Below, piece by piece: positions 1 through 6,440 of a stretch of 37,475 nt of DNA (positions are counted from its first letter, which is position 1; each line of letters opens with the position of its first letter). The notes under the pieces were generated by a model. That model had not been told where the DNA came from. It made no database searches and saw nothing but the letters and a program-made list of their open reading frames with translations. The position numbers and the translations under genes are program-made. The DNA lies in assembly GCA_002840165.1 (NCBI GenBank), contig PGZN01000022.1, positions 1 to 37,475 on the forward strand. The letters are read 5' to 3'. Source of the DNA: Firmicutes bacterium HGW-Firmicutes-8. Its GTDB lineage: Bacteria > Bacillota > Thermincolia > Thermincolales > UBA2595.

Positions 1-101
1 GGGTTCATACCTGCCCTAAGTGTGGTTATACCGGAGACCGGGACATTGTTTCCGCCAAAGTTATCGAAATGCGTGGCTTGCAGTTGATAGCTGCGGCCTA
101 A
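1..101 (+). CDS. tnpB: TnpB-like RNA-guided nuclease of an IS200/IS605 element, C-terminal end only
   Basis: Only the last 32 codons are in the window, read from base 3 and ending at TAA 99-101. The peptide begins VHTCPKCGYTGDRDIVSAK: a CPxCG half zinc knuckle followed by the DRD motif that closes the RuvC-like nuclease site in TnpB/OrfB proteins. TnpB is the RNA-guided endonuclease of IS200/IS605 and IS1341-type elements. The usual spacing from DRD to the stop fits a natural C-terminus rather than a truncation. The sequence right after the stop carries the expected right-end hairpin, which supports the call. The rest of the gene and any tnpA lie outside the window. Confidence 0.85.
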   Translation, partial: VHTCPKCGYTGDRDIVSAKVIEMRGLQLIAAA

Positions 102-237
102 ATTCATATATCTACCAAAACTAGGGCGGGAACGCCCCGAAGTTACGCCTGGGGAGATTGTGTAAGACTTCTTGTATCAGAGAAGCAACGGTCGATTAAC
201 CAGGAAGCCCCCTGCTCTTAGCTGGGGGAGCGTTCAC
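60..237 (+). ncRNA. Putative omega (right-end) guide RNA scaffold of TnpB
   Basis: In TnpB systems the guide RNA is made from the 3' part of tnpB through the right end, and the guide itself is the flanking DNA just past the element. Here the right-end hairpin has arms CCCCC-T-GC (about 208-215) and GC-T-GGGGG (about 221-228). The bases that would act as guide start near 238 and lie in the interrupted host gene. The 5' boundary is a guess; expression and activity cannot be judged from sequence. Confidence 0.4.
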
Positions 238-315
238 TAAATGTAACAGGCTTTCTATATCTTTTTCTTTCAGTTTTTCTATAACACGATGTAATTCTTC
301 GCGTGATGCAGACAT
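196..315 (-). pseudogene. Small antitoxin-like gene interrupted by the IS200/IS605 element
   Basis: The minus strand has a strong ribosome binding site (GAGGAGG) seven bases before ATG at 313-315. The frame reads MSASREELHRVIEKLKEKD followed by IESLLHL, then crosses at about base 238 into transposon sequence and stops at TAA 196-198 after 39 residues. The start resembles short VapB/DUF2281-type antitoxins, which often open with an SREELHRLI-like helix; this is a resemblance only. The last 13 residues come from the transposon right end, so the natural C-terminus is missing from this side of the insertion. An extended -10 (TGTTATAAT on the minus strand, -10 at 403-408) lies upstream, so the fragment may still be transcribed. 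Confidence 0.55.
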
Positions 316-402
316 TTTAAAACCTCCTCACATGAATTATTTTACCTAGGGGAGTTGGTTATTATTTAGCGTACATAGAACTGGGATCCAGGTTCTACAA
401 CT

Positions 403-411
403 ATTATAACA
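403..411 (-). promoter_or_regulatory. Putative promoter of the interrupted small gene
   Basis: On the minus strand an extended -10, TGTTATAAT, lies about 90 bases before the ATG at 315. No good -35 is present, as is usual for extended -10 promoters. The leader between contains the near-palindrome at 379-396. Confidence 0.4.
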
Positions 412-444
412 AAGACAAAGTGTTTCTGCCATTAATATTTCCCC

Positions 445-540
445 AGACCGTAAACTAGAAAAATGGTCTTTGGTTAGCTGCCCGGCCTGCCGCAACCACA
501 GGCGTACGGCACGCTACCGAATCCCCAATCCCCCTCTCCG
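445..540. repeat. Large palindromic element, copy 1 (5' half only)
   Basis: Shares the leading block AAACTAGAAAAA and the core CGCAACCACAGGCGTA with copies at about 600, 838 and 1213. The 5' arm is present, but no matching 3' arm follows, so this copy is truncated or rearranged. No coding potential is seen. Confidence 0.6.
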
Positions 541-599
541 TAATGGTGGCCGAAGGCCACCGAACGCTTAGGCTATAGCCGCCTCTAGCTGGCCCCAGT

Positions 600-795
600 G
601 CCGACCCAGAGGTAGAAAAATGTTAGCTGGCTAGGCGCCCGGGCTGGCGCAACCACAGGCGTACTCCTTGAAGCCCCCATTTTGTTACCGAAACCCCGAG
701 GAAAAGCACCTCGGCGTTCCGACAAAACAGGGGATCCCCCGACTCCGAGGATTGCGCCAGCCCGGGCAACACAAGTGATCGTAGTCAGAGCCCAC
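600..795. repeat. Large palindromic element, copy 2, with a nested hairpin
   Basis: A perfect 16-bp stem pairs 637-652 with 752-767. It is flanked by TAGGC on the left (632-636) and AAC on the right. The loop begins CCACAGGCGTA and ends TCCGAGGA; between these lies a second hairpin (673-740) of another family. The stem sequence differs from copy 4 at six positions, each compensated in the opposite arm. Confidence 0.75.
673..740. repeat. Nested hairpin, single copy, in the loop of copy 2
   Basis: Arms CCCCCATTTTGTTACCG and CCGACAAAACAGGGG enclose an inner CCCGAGG/CCTCGG stem. The same design recurs three times in tandem at 907-1172 and once at 27096-27170. Confidence 0.7.
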
Positions 796-837
796 CGAAT
801 GCCTTCACAAGAAGGCTCTTAGCATGGCCTAAGTATC

Positions 838-1205
838 GACCCAGAGGTAGAAAAACGGCCTTTGGCTAGGCGCACGGGCAGCTGCAACCACAGGCGTAAT
901 GGGTATGGCCCCCATTTTATTACCGGAACCCCAGGCTCTGATTGATAACGGGTAATACTGTCGCCTGCCGTTCCGACAAAATGGGGGAACCCCCGGCCCC
1001 CATTTTATTACCGGAACCCCAGGCTCTGATTGATAATGGGTTATAATGTTGCCTGCCGTCCCGACAAAATGGGGGAACCCCCAGCCCCCATTTTATTACC
1101 GGAACCCCGGGCTCTGATTGATAACGGGAAAAAATGTCGCCCGCCGTTCCGACAAAATGGGGAAACCCCCAGCCGTCGAGGATTTCAGCAGGTGCACTCT
1201 GGCAT
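838..1205. repeat. Large palindromic element, copy 3, with three nested hairpins
   Basis: The 5' part (GGCTAGGCGC, then GCAACCACAGGCGTA) matches the other copies. The 3' part (CGAGGATTTCAGCAGGTGC) is recognisable, but its pairing with the 5' arm is degenerate. The loop holds a tandem array of three 88-base hairpins at the same place where copy 2 holds one. Confidence 0.6.
907..1172. repeat. Three tandem 88-bp hairpin units
   Basis: Units begin at 907, 995 and 1083, a constant period of 88 bases. Each has outer arms CCCCCATTTTATTACCGG and CCGACAAAATGGGG around a variable middle (GGCTCTGATTGATAAYGGG then a GCCTGCCG-like block). The middles differ between units while the arms stay nearly the same. 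Confidence 0.85.
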
Positions 1206-1212
1206 GGCTAAA

Positions 1213-1331
1213 GTACCGACCCCAAACTAGAAAAATTGCATCTGGCTAGGCGCTCGCCCCACCGCAACCACAGGCGTACTTCCTGTGTACTCCGAGGATT
1301 GCGGTGGGGCGAGCAACAACGCCAGATGCCA
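1213..1331. repeat. Large palindromic element, copy 4, complete and without insert
   Basis: This is the simplest copy. Outer stem 1238-1246 pairs with 1321-1329 (GCATCTGGC/GCCAGATGC). An internal loop of TAGGC against AACAAC follows. The inner 16-bp stem 1252-1267 pairs perfectly with 1299-1314. The terminal loop, 1268-1298, contains a further small CACAGG/CCTGTG stem. The leading AAACTAGAAAAA block is shared with copy 1. Confidence 0.8.
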
Positions 1332-1359
1332 TTTTTCTCAGCATGCACAAGAAAGCATT

Positions 1360-1398
1360 AAGCCCGGCAGATTCACTACCTGTGAATCTACCGGGCTT
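1360..1398 (-). terminator. Terminator of the tRNA-Leu transcript
   Basis: On the minus strand, just past the tRNA CCA end, a long stem (AGCCCGG/CCGGGCT with an inner GATTCAC/GTGAATC) is followed by a broken T-rich run. The position fits transcription termination; the weak U tract lowers certainty. Confidence 0.55.
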
Positions 1399-1408
1399 TC
1401 TTACAGTA

Positions 1409-1492
1409 TGGTGCCGAAGGGGGGACTCGAACCCCCATGGTTACCCGCACGATTTTGAGTCGTGTGCGTCTGCCAATTCCGCCACTTCGGCA
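1409..1492 (-). tRNA. tRNA-Leu (anticodon CAA)
   Basis: The minus strand gives a full class II tRNA of 84 bases: acceptor TGCCGAA/TTCGGCA, D arm, anticodon stem CACGA/TCGTG with loop CTCAAAA (anticodon CAA, reading UUG), a short variable arm, a T arm with GGTTCGAGTCC, discriminator A and an encoded CCA. Its own promoter lies upstream at 1506-1534. Confidence 0.96.
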
Positions 1493-1505
1493 ATTTGCAT
1501 AAATT

Positions 1506-1534
1506 ATTTTATCAGAGTAAGCTTTTAAAGTCAA
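1506..1534 (-). promoter_or_regulatory. SigA-type promoter for tRNA-Leu
   Basis: On the minus strand TTGACT (1529-1534) and TAAAAT (1506-1511) are separated by 17 bases and lie about 14 bases before the tRNA 5' end, close to the housekeeping consensus. Confidence 0.8.
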
Positions 1535-1599
1535 ATGGAACTTTTCTGCACATGTGTTTTATTTCACTTCAAATAAGCAGGAATTACGGGTTCAGAGAG

Positions 1600-1627
1600 G
1601 GAACTTTTCTCCAGCAAACACAGTCAA
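1600..1627 (+). promoter_or_regulatory. Putative ECF-type autoregulated promoter
   Basis: GGAACTT at 1600-1606 is followed 16 bases later by GTCAA at 1623-1627. This matches the RpoE/ECF pattern of an AAC-containing -35 and a TC-containing -10, and it lies 37 bases before the ECF sigma start. A second GGAACTTTTCT at 1537-1547 has no matching -10. Confidence 0.45.
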
Positions 1628-1663
1628 TAAATTGAGATCTCCTTCGGAGGGGAGGGATAACCG

Positions 1664-2254
1664 GTGAACAGTGATGAGATACTTGTAGCCCAGGTCAAGT
1701 CAGGTGACCTGGACGCTTTTGAACAGCTCGTGGCCAGGTATGAAACAAAAGTATATACTATCGCATATCGCTACGTGGGAAATTATAATGATGCCAGTGA
1801 CCTGGCCCAGGACGCCTTTATTAGGGTTTACCGGTCAATCAACAGCTTCCGGGGTGACAGTTCATTCCTTACTTGGCTTTATAGGGTGGTGACTAATGTG
1901 TGTAAAGACGAGTTGCGCCGCCGGGCAAAAGAAAAGACTGTATCTATAGACGAAATAGTTGAGAAGGGCAAATCTCCACCGGCAGAAACAGGTCATAAAC
2001 CCTTGGAAGAAGCGGTTCTCAGCAGGGAGTGGCAGGAGGAGGTCCAGCAGATCCTGAATACGCTTTCTGATGATCATAGGACAGTAGTTGTGATGAAGGA
2101 TATCCAGGGTTATTCTTACGAAGAAATCGCGGGTTACCTGGAATGTTCACTGGGGACCGTCAAATCAAGATTAAATAGGGCCCGGCACATATTGAAAGAC
2201 CGTCTGTTGACCAGAAAAGACCTGTTGATCGGGAGAGCCTGCCACGGGCAGTGA
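1664..2254 (+). CDS. RNA polymerase sigma factor, ECF subfamily
   Basis: This 196-residue protein has sigma region 2 at about residues 20-95 (QDAFIRVYRSINSFRGDSSF, then WLYRVVTNVCKDELRR) and region 4 at about 130-185 (VVMKDIQGYSYEEIAGYLEC, a helix-turn-helix ending SRLNRAR). The linker of about 35 residues and the lack of regions 1 and 3 define the ECF class. The GTG start has GGAGGGGAGG at about 1647-1656. The next gene encodes a zinc-finger membrane anti-sigma factor 14 bases downstream, so the pair is almost certainly an operon and a sigma/anti-sigma switch. The upstream ECF-like promoter suggests autoregulation. The target regulon and signal cannot be inferred. Confidence 0.93.
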   Translation: MNSDEILVAQVKSGDLDAFEQLVARYETKVYTIAYRYVGNYNDASDLAQDAFIRVYRSINSFRGDSSFLTWLYRVVTNVCKDELRRRAKEKTVSIDEIVEKGKSPPAETGHKPLEEAVLSREWQEEVQQILNTLSDDHRTVVVMKDIQGYSYEEIAGYLECSLGTVKSRLNRARHILKDRLLTRKDLLIGRACHGQ

Positions 2255-2268
2255 AAGGAGGGGTTATA

Positions 2269-3396
2269 ATGCAGTGCAGTGAAATCAGAGAGCTGCTGTC
2301 AGAGTATATCGATGACGTTCTTGAGGAAAAAGAAAAATCTGCCATAGCAGAACATATCAGGACCTGCGGCACATGCTTTCAGGAAATGACTGACTTGCAG
2401 CAAACTGTTAACCTCCTCCATTCTTTAGGTGAGGTAGCTCCGCCCGGGGAATTCCGGAAACAGCTGAGGGTGAAACTTGAAAAACTGCCTCCCTCAGTCA
2501 TAAAAAGTTCGGGAACTTGGCTGAACAGTGCCGCCCGCTGGTTTAGCGGGTCCAAGAAATATGCTGCAGCTGCTGTGATTATTATCAGTCTGGGGGTAAG
2601 TATTGGAGTATATAAACTATCCCAGGGAGAGCTGCAGTTAAAAGCAGGAAACCTGACAGCTAATCAGGCGATGCGGTCTAAAGACACTGGGCAGTCACCT
2701 GAAGCCCCGAAAGCGGAGGACGGACCGAGAATCTCCGCGACAGACTCAAAAGCCTCTGTGGATACCACGAAAGTTTTTGGCTTGGGGGAAAAGAATGTCA
2801 GCCCCGGAACAGAGAGCGCAGCCGCTGGATCGGATAAGGCCCAGACGGCGCCTGAAGGACTGCTGCCGGCTAAGACACCACAGGCTGAAGAACCGCCGTA
2901 TTTAAGGAATAGTATGGTGCAGGACTCCGGAGTTAAAATTATTAAACGCGGTTATTTAACCCTCGAAGTTAACAATTATAATGAATTTGCCACCAAACTT
3001 ATGGACCTGATAGTTCGCTGCGGGGGCTGGATAGAGAATTCCTCGGAAAATTCCGGTCAACCGTCATCAGCCAACTTTACCATTCGGGTTCCGGTGGGCA
3101 GCTTTTCCGAACTGTCCGGCCGTATCGAATCACTCGGTAAAGTGACCGGCAGGCAGTATTCTGATCAAGATGTCACCGCCGAATTCAAGGAAACTGAATC
3201 AAGGCTGGCCAACCTGGAGCAGCAGGAACAGGCTCTTGTCAACTCAATTAATAAAGCCAGGTCTTTGGATGAAGTTCTGGTCCTGGAAAATGAGATTACC
3301 GGGGTCAGAGCACAGATGGATGCCCTGCGGGGGCGGCTTAATTATCTTGGTGATGCTTCCGCGAGTTCCCTCCTCAGGCTTGAAGTGAAAGGGTAG
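2269..3396 (+). CDS. Membrane anti-sigma factor, zinc finger plus DUF4349
   Basis: The ATG at 2269 follows AAAGGAGGGG; an upstream in-frame GTG at 2251 is less likely because it would leave that site inside the gene. The 375-residue protein starts with a ZAS-type zinc finger (H29, C33, C36 in the HxxxCxxC motif) that would hold the sigma factor. One membrane segment lies near residues 102-121 (AAAAVIIISLGVSIGVY). A low-complexity Ala/Pro/Lys linker follows. The outer part, about residues 220-375, is a DUF4349 domain with a coiled coil (ANLEQQEQALVNSINKA). DUF4349 proteins usually end in a second membrane helix; this one stops right after the domain, so the sensor end should be free outside the cell. 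It acts with the sigma factor just upstream. Confidence 0.85.
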   Translation: MQCSEIRELLSEYIDDVLEEKEKSAIAEHIRTCGTCFQEMTDLQQTVNLLHSLGEVAPPGEFRKQLRVKLEKLPPSVIKSSGTWLNSAARWFSGSKKYAAAAVIIISLGVSIGVYKLSQGELQLKAGNLTANQAMRSKDTGQSPEAPKAEDGPRISATDSKASVDTTKVFGLGEKNVSPGTESAAAGSDKAQTAPEGLLPAKTPQAEEPPYLRNSMVQDSGVKIIKRGYLTLEVNNYNEFATKLMDLIVRCGGWIENSSENSGQPSSANFTIRVPVGSFSELSGRIESLGKVTGRQYSDQDVTAEFKETESRLANLEQQEQALVNSINKARSLDEVLVLENEITGVRAQMDALRGRLNYLGDASASSLLRLEVKG

Positions 3397-3398
3397 AA

Positions 3399-3429
3399 GG
3401 TATTTTCCGGTTTGATGGTGAAAATACTA
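3399..3429 (+). other. Hairpin between the anti-sigma gene and polA
   Basis: GTATTTTC and GAAAATAC form an eight-pair stem right after the anti-sigma stop. There is no T run, so it is a weak terminator at best or a processing or stability element. Confidence 0.35.
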
Positions 3430-3463
3430 CTACAACTGGAAAAAGGCCTAAAGGAGGGCGCAG

Positions 3464-6142
3464 ATGGAGGAACAAGCCAAATTCATGATTTTAGACGGGA
3501 ACAGCCTGATTTACCGGGCGTTCTATGCTATACCCCTACTGACTACGAGTGAAGGGCTTTTTACGAATGCGGTTTACGGTTTTGTCAATATGTTAACAAA
3601 GATTCTGGCCGACGAAAAACCGAAGTGTGTCGCTGTGGCGTTTGATAAGGGGAAGGTTACCTTTCGGACAGAACAGTATGAGCAGTATAAGGGGCACCGG
3701 AAGCCTACTCCGGAGGAACTGCGGCCCCAGTTTGCGCTGGCTAAGGAAGTACTTGAGGCCATGGATATCCCGGTTTATGAATTAGAGGGATTTGAGGCAG
3801 ATGACCTTATCGGCACTGTTACCAGGCTGGCTGAGGAGGGGGGCTACCGCAATCTGATAGTAACTGGGGACCGTGACACGCTGCAGCTGGTATCACCGGC
3901 TACCGAGGTGCTGCTGACGAAAAAAGGAATTTCGCAGCTGGAGAGGTACAATCCGGAGAAGGTAGGCGAAAGGTACGGACTTACCCCCTATCAGGTAATT
4001 GACCTCAAGGGTTTAATGGGAGACCCCTCTGATAATATCCCCGGTGTACCGGGAGTCGGGGAAAAAACGGCGCTCAAGCTGGTTCAGGAGTTTGGCAGTA
4101 TGGAGAATTTATACGAAAACCTGGACGGCCTGCCACCCAAACTGAAGGAAAAACTGCTGGTCAACCGGGATATTGCTTTTCTCAGCAAGAAATTGGCGAC
4201 TATTGTCAGGGACGTTCCTTATGAAGTAGATTTATCGCAGTGCCACTATGGGGAGCCGGATTACGGGACACTTCTGGCTATTTTCCGGAAGCTTGAGTTT
4301 CGTACATTGATAAAATCGGTCACTGATAAGATGAAGACTCGCGGGGGCCCTGTGCCGGAACCGACTTCGACGGGCGGAGAAGGTTTATGTGAATACTTAC
4401 AGCTATCATTGGCAGATGCTCTCGATAAACTTGCCCACGACCTCGACCGCGGTGAAGTTGGCATCCACTATGAAATCAGCAACCCTGATCCGATGCTGGC
4501 TGAACTTACCGGGTTTAGCTGGTGTGCCGAACCGGGGTCGGCGAATTATGTAACCGGAGTTTCGTTTGGACAGACCGAGTTATTCAGGGAAGGGGAAAAC
4601 GTTTCCGGTTTGGCCTCTCTGATAGGGTCCAGGACCGGGCTTAAAAAATACTGCCATGACGGGAAAAAACTGCTGGTATCCCTTGACAGGTACGGTATCA
4701 GGTGGGAAAGCATTGAACATGATACGATGCTGGCAGCATACCTGTTGAATCCTGCGGGGCAAAATCAGGACTTGGCTGATTTAAGCGCCAAATATCTGGA
4801 GAAAAACCTTGTGCCCGCCAGCGCTGTGAATGACGCCTGCTCCAGGGCTGATGTTGTTATGTCACTGCAAAAAAAACTGGCTGATAAGTTGGCCGAAAAT
4901 GGTATGGATGAACTTTATTACGAGGTCGAGCTGCCGCTGGCCAGAATCTTGGCCGATATGGAGATAACCGGAGTTAAAGTTGACCGGGGCCAGCTCGAAG
5001 TGATGTCAGGTGAACTGGCCGAAAAACTGGATACGATTACAGCAGATATTTACCGCTTAGCCGGCGAAGAATTCAATATCAATTCGACGAAACAGTTAGG
5101 TTATATATTTTTTGAAAAGCTGAATCTGCCTGTTATTAAAAAGACAAAAACCGGTTATTCCACTGATGTGGAAGTATTAGAGAGACTGGCTGATGAACAT
5201 GAAATTGTGGCCAGGATCCTGGAGTACAGACAGTTATCAAAACTTAAGTCAACCTATGTGGATGGGTTGGCGGGTTTAATCAACCCCCGCACCGGTAAGC
5301 TTCATACAACCTTTAACCAGACCGTTACGGCCACCGGCAGGCTGAGCAGTACCGAGCCCAACCTGCAGAACATACCTGTCAGGTTAGAGGAAGGACGGCG
5401 GATCAGAAAGGTGTTTGTACCTGCCCAAGAGGGGCACTTCCTGTTGGCGGCAGATTATTCCCAGATAGAACTGAGGGTTTTAGCCCATATTTCCGGTGAT
5501 GAAAACTTTATCCGGGCCTTTAGGGCCGGTGAGGACATCCATACTCATACCGCCTCAGAGGTATTCGGGGTTCCTGATGAGGAAGTCACCAAGGAAATGC
5601 GGGACAGCGCCAAAGCTGTAAATTTTGGGATAGTCTACGGAATTAGCGATTTTGGCTTAGCCCGCAGCATCAAAGTAGGCCGCAAGGAAGCCCGCAGCTA
5701 TATTGACGGGTATTTCCGCCGTTATCCGGGTATTAAAAGGTTCATGGATGATATTGTGGTTAAGGCACGTGAACAGGGGTATGTAAGTACAATTATGAAC
5801 AGGCGCAGGTACCTCCCTGATATTTTCAGCCCCAACCGGAATGTCAGAGGGTTTGGTGAAAGGACAGCCATGAATACGCCTATCCAGGGCAGTGCCGCTG
5901 ATATCATAAAACTGGCGATGGTTAGAGTCAACCGAAAATTGAAGGAGACCGGACTTAAATCGAAAATGGTCCTGCAGGTCCATGATGAATTAATATTTGA
6001 AGTCCCGGGGGAGGAAATGGACCGGATCATCCCTCTAATCAGGGACTGTATGGAAAATGCCGTCAAACTTGATGTACCGCTGGTTGTTGATATGAAAAAA
6101 GGTTTCAACTGGTATAACATGGAGAAGATTCATAGCAAATGA
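3464..6142 (+). CDS. polA: DNA polymerase I
   Basis: The 892-residue protein has the usual three parts. The 5'-nuclease domain covers about residues 5-290, with LDGNSLIYRAFYAIP, EADDLIGT, TGDRDTLQL and the helix-hairpin-helix SDNIPGVPGVGEKTALKL. A middle 3'-5' exonuclease-like domain covers about 310-500. The family A polymerase domain follows, with motif A DYSQIELRVLAHISGD near 662, motif B RDSAKAVNFGIVYG near 713 and motif C VHDELIFEVP near 838. In the middle domain the DxE pair that binds metal in E. coli Pol I is absent (VGIHYEISNPD stands near that place), so proofreading is probably lost, as in Bacillus Pol I. Start ATG follows AAAGGAGG. It heads the conserved polA-mutM-ytaF-coaE order and serves in Okazaki fragment processing and repair. 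Confidence 0.97.
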   Translation: MEEQAKFMILDGNSLIYRAFYAIPLLTTSEGLFTNAVYGFVNMLTKILADEKPKCVAVAFDKGKVTFRTEQYEQYKGHRKPTPEELRPQFALAKEVLEAMDIPVYELEGFEADDLIGTVTRLAEEGGYRNLIVTGDRDTLQLVSPATEVLLTKKGISQLERYNPEKVGERYGLTPYQVIDLKGLMGDPSDNIPGVPGVGEKTALKLVQEFGSMENLYENLDGLPPKLKEKLLVNRDIAFLSKKLATIVRDVPYEVDLSQCHYGEPDYGTLLAIFRKLEFRTLIKSVTDKMKTRGGPVPEPTSTGGEGLCEYLQLSLADALDKLAHDLDRGEVGIHYEISNPDPMLAELTGFSWCAEPGSANYVTGVSFGQTELFREGENVSGLASLIGSRTGLKKYCHDGKKLLVSLDRYGIRWESIEHDTMLAAYLLNPAGQNQDLADLSAKYLEKNLVPASAVNDACSRADVVMSLQKKLADKLAENGMDELYYEVELPLARILADMEITGVKVDRGQLEVMSGELAEKLDTITADIYRLAGEEFNINSTKQLGYIFFEKLNLPVIKKTKTGYSTDVEVLERLADEHEIVARILEYRQLSKLKSTYVDGLAGLINPRTGKLHTTFNQTVTATGRLSSTEPNLQNIPVRLEEGRRIRKVFVPAQEGHFLLAADYSQIELRVLAHISGDENFIRAFRAGEDIHTHTASEVFGVPDEEVTKEMRDSAKAVNFGIVYGISDFGLARSIKVGRKEARSYIDGYFRRYPGIKRFMDDIVVKAREQGYVSTIMNRRRYLPDIFSPNRNVRGFGERTAMNTPIQGSAADIIKLAMVRVNRKLKETGLKSKMVLQVHDELIFEVPGEEMDRIIPLIRDCMENAVKLDVPLVVDMKKGFNWYNMEKIHSK

Positions 6143-6147
6143 TATTG

Positions 6148-6293
6148 GACAGGATAACAGGATTAACAAGATTTATAGAGATATTGAACTTATCAATTAA
6201 AGAGATTGTTGATATTATCAGGTGATGGGAAGAAGGCAAAAGTTGCCTTATAAATCCTGTTTTTTTGTATCCAATTTATCCTGTTATCCTGTC
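6148..6293. repeat. Inverted repeat between polA and mutM
   Basis: A perfect 16-base inverted repeat (GACAGGATAACAGGAT at 6148-6163 and its complement at 6278-6293) encloses 114 bases. A small AAGGCAA/TTGCCTT hairpin at about 6234-6250 is followed by a T run at about 6260-6267 and could terminate polA. The whole looks like a small palindromic intergenic element. Confidence 0.6.
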
Positions 6294-6385
6294 AAATACT
6301 TGGAACTGACAAATATTCTGAACTGGTATGCTGCTTTTTAGATTGAAATACGGTAATAAATAACAATGAATTCTGGCAGTTCGTT

Positions 6386-6394
6386 TGTTATAAT
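6386..6394 (+). promoter_or_regulatory. Putative extended -10 promoter for mutM
   Basis: TGTTATAAT carries the extended TG and a perfect TATAAT, about 45 bases before the mutM start. No strong -35 is seen. Confidence 0.5.
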
Positions 6395-6440
6395 AGTAGT
6401 GAAAAAAGTTATGTCAACTTATACAAGGAGATGATAGACC

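Larger units (their letters stand above)
1..237 (+). mobile_element. Right end of an IS200/IS605 (IS1341-type) element
   Basis: The tnpB tail is followed by about 135 bases of non-coding sequence ending in a C-rich/G-rich hairpin at 207-229 and the terminal TTCAC at 233-237. This arrangement is typical of right ends in this family, which insert without target duplication. The proposed boundary at 237/238 is inferred from the hairpin, the TTCAC end and the point where the minus-strand gene at 196-315 stops looking like a normal gene. The left end is outside the window. Confidence 0.7.

Noticed and set aside
907-1172. CRISPR-like array
   Set aside because: The 88-base units are long, self-complementary hairpins with variable middles, joined head to tail. 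There are no short direct repeats with spacers of fixed length and no cas genes.
1030-1230. 66-codon plus-strand frame
   Set aside because: It runs through the repeat units, has no ribosome binding site and looks like no protein.
445-1331. Integron attC array
   Set aside because: The elements are palindromic with conserved loops, but lack the GTTRRRY/RYYYAAC core pairs, and no integrase or cassette genes are present.
1304-1528. 74-codon plus-strand frame
   Set aside because: It is antisense to the tRNA-Leu gene and its promoter.
5657-6120. Two long minus-strand frames within polA
   Set aside because: Shadow frames of a clearly coding gene; no ribosome binding site or family match.
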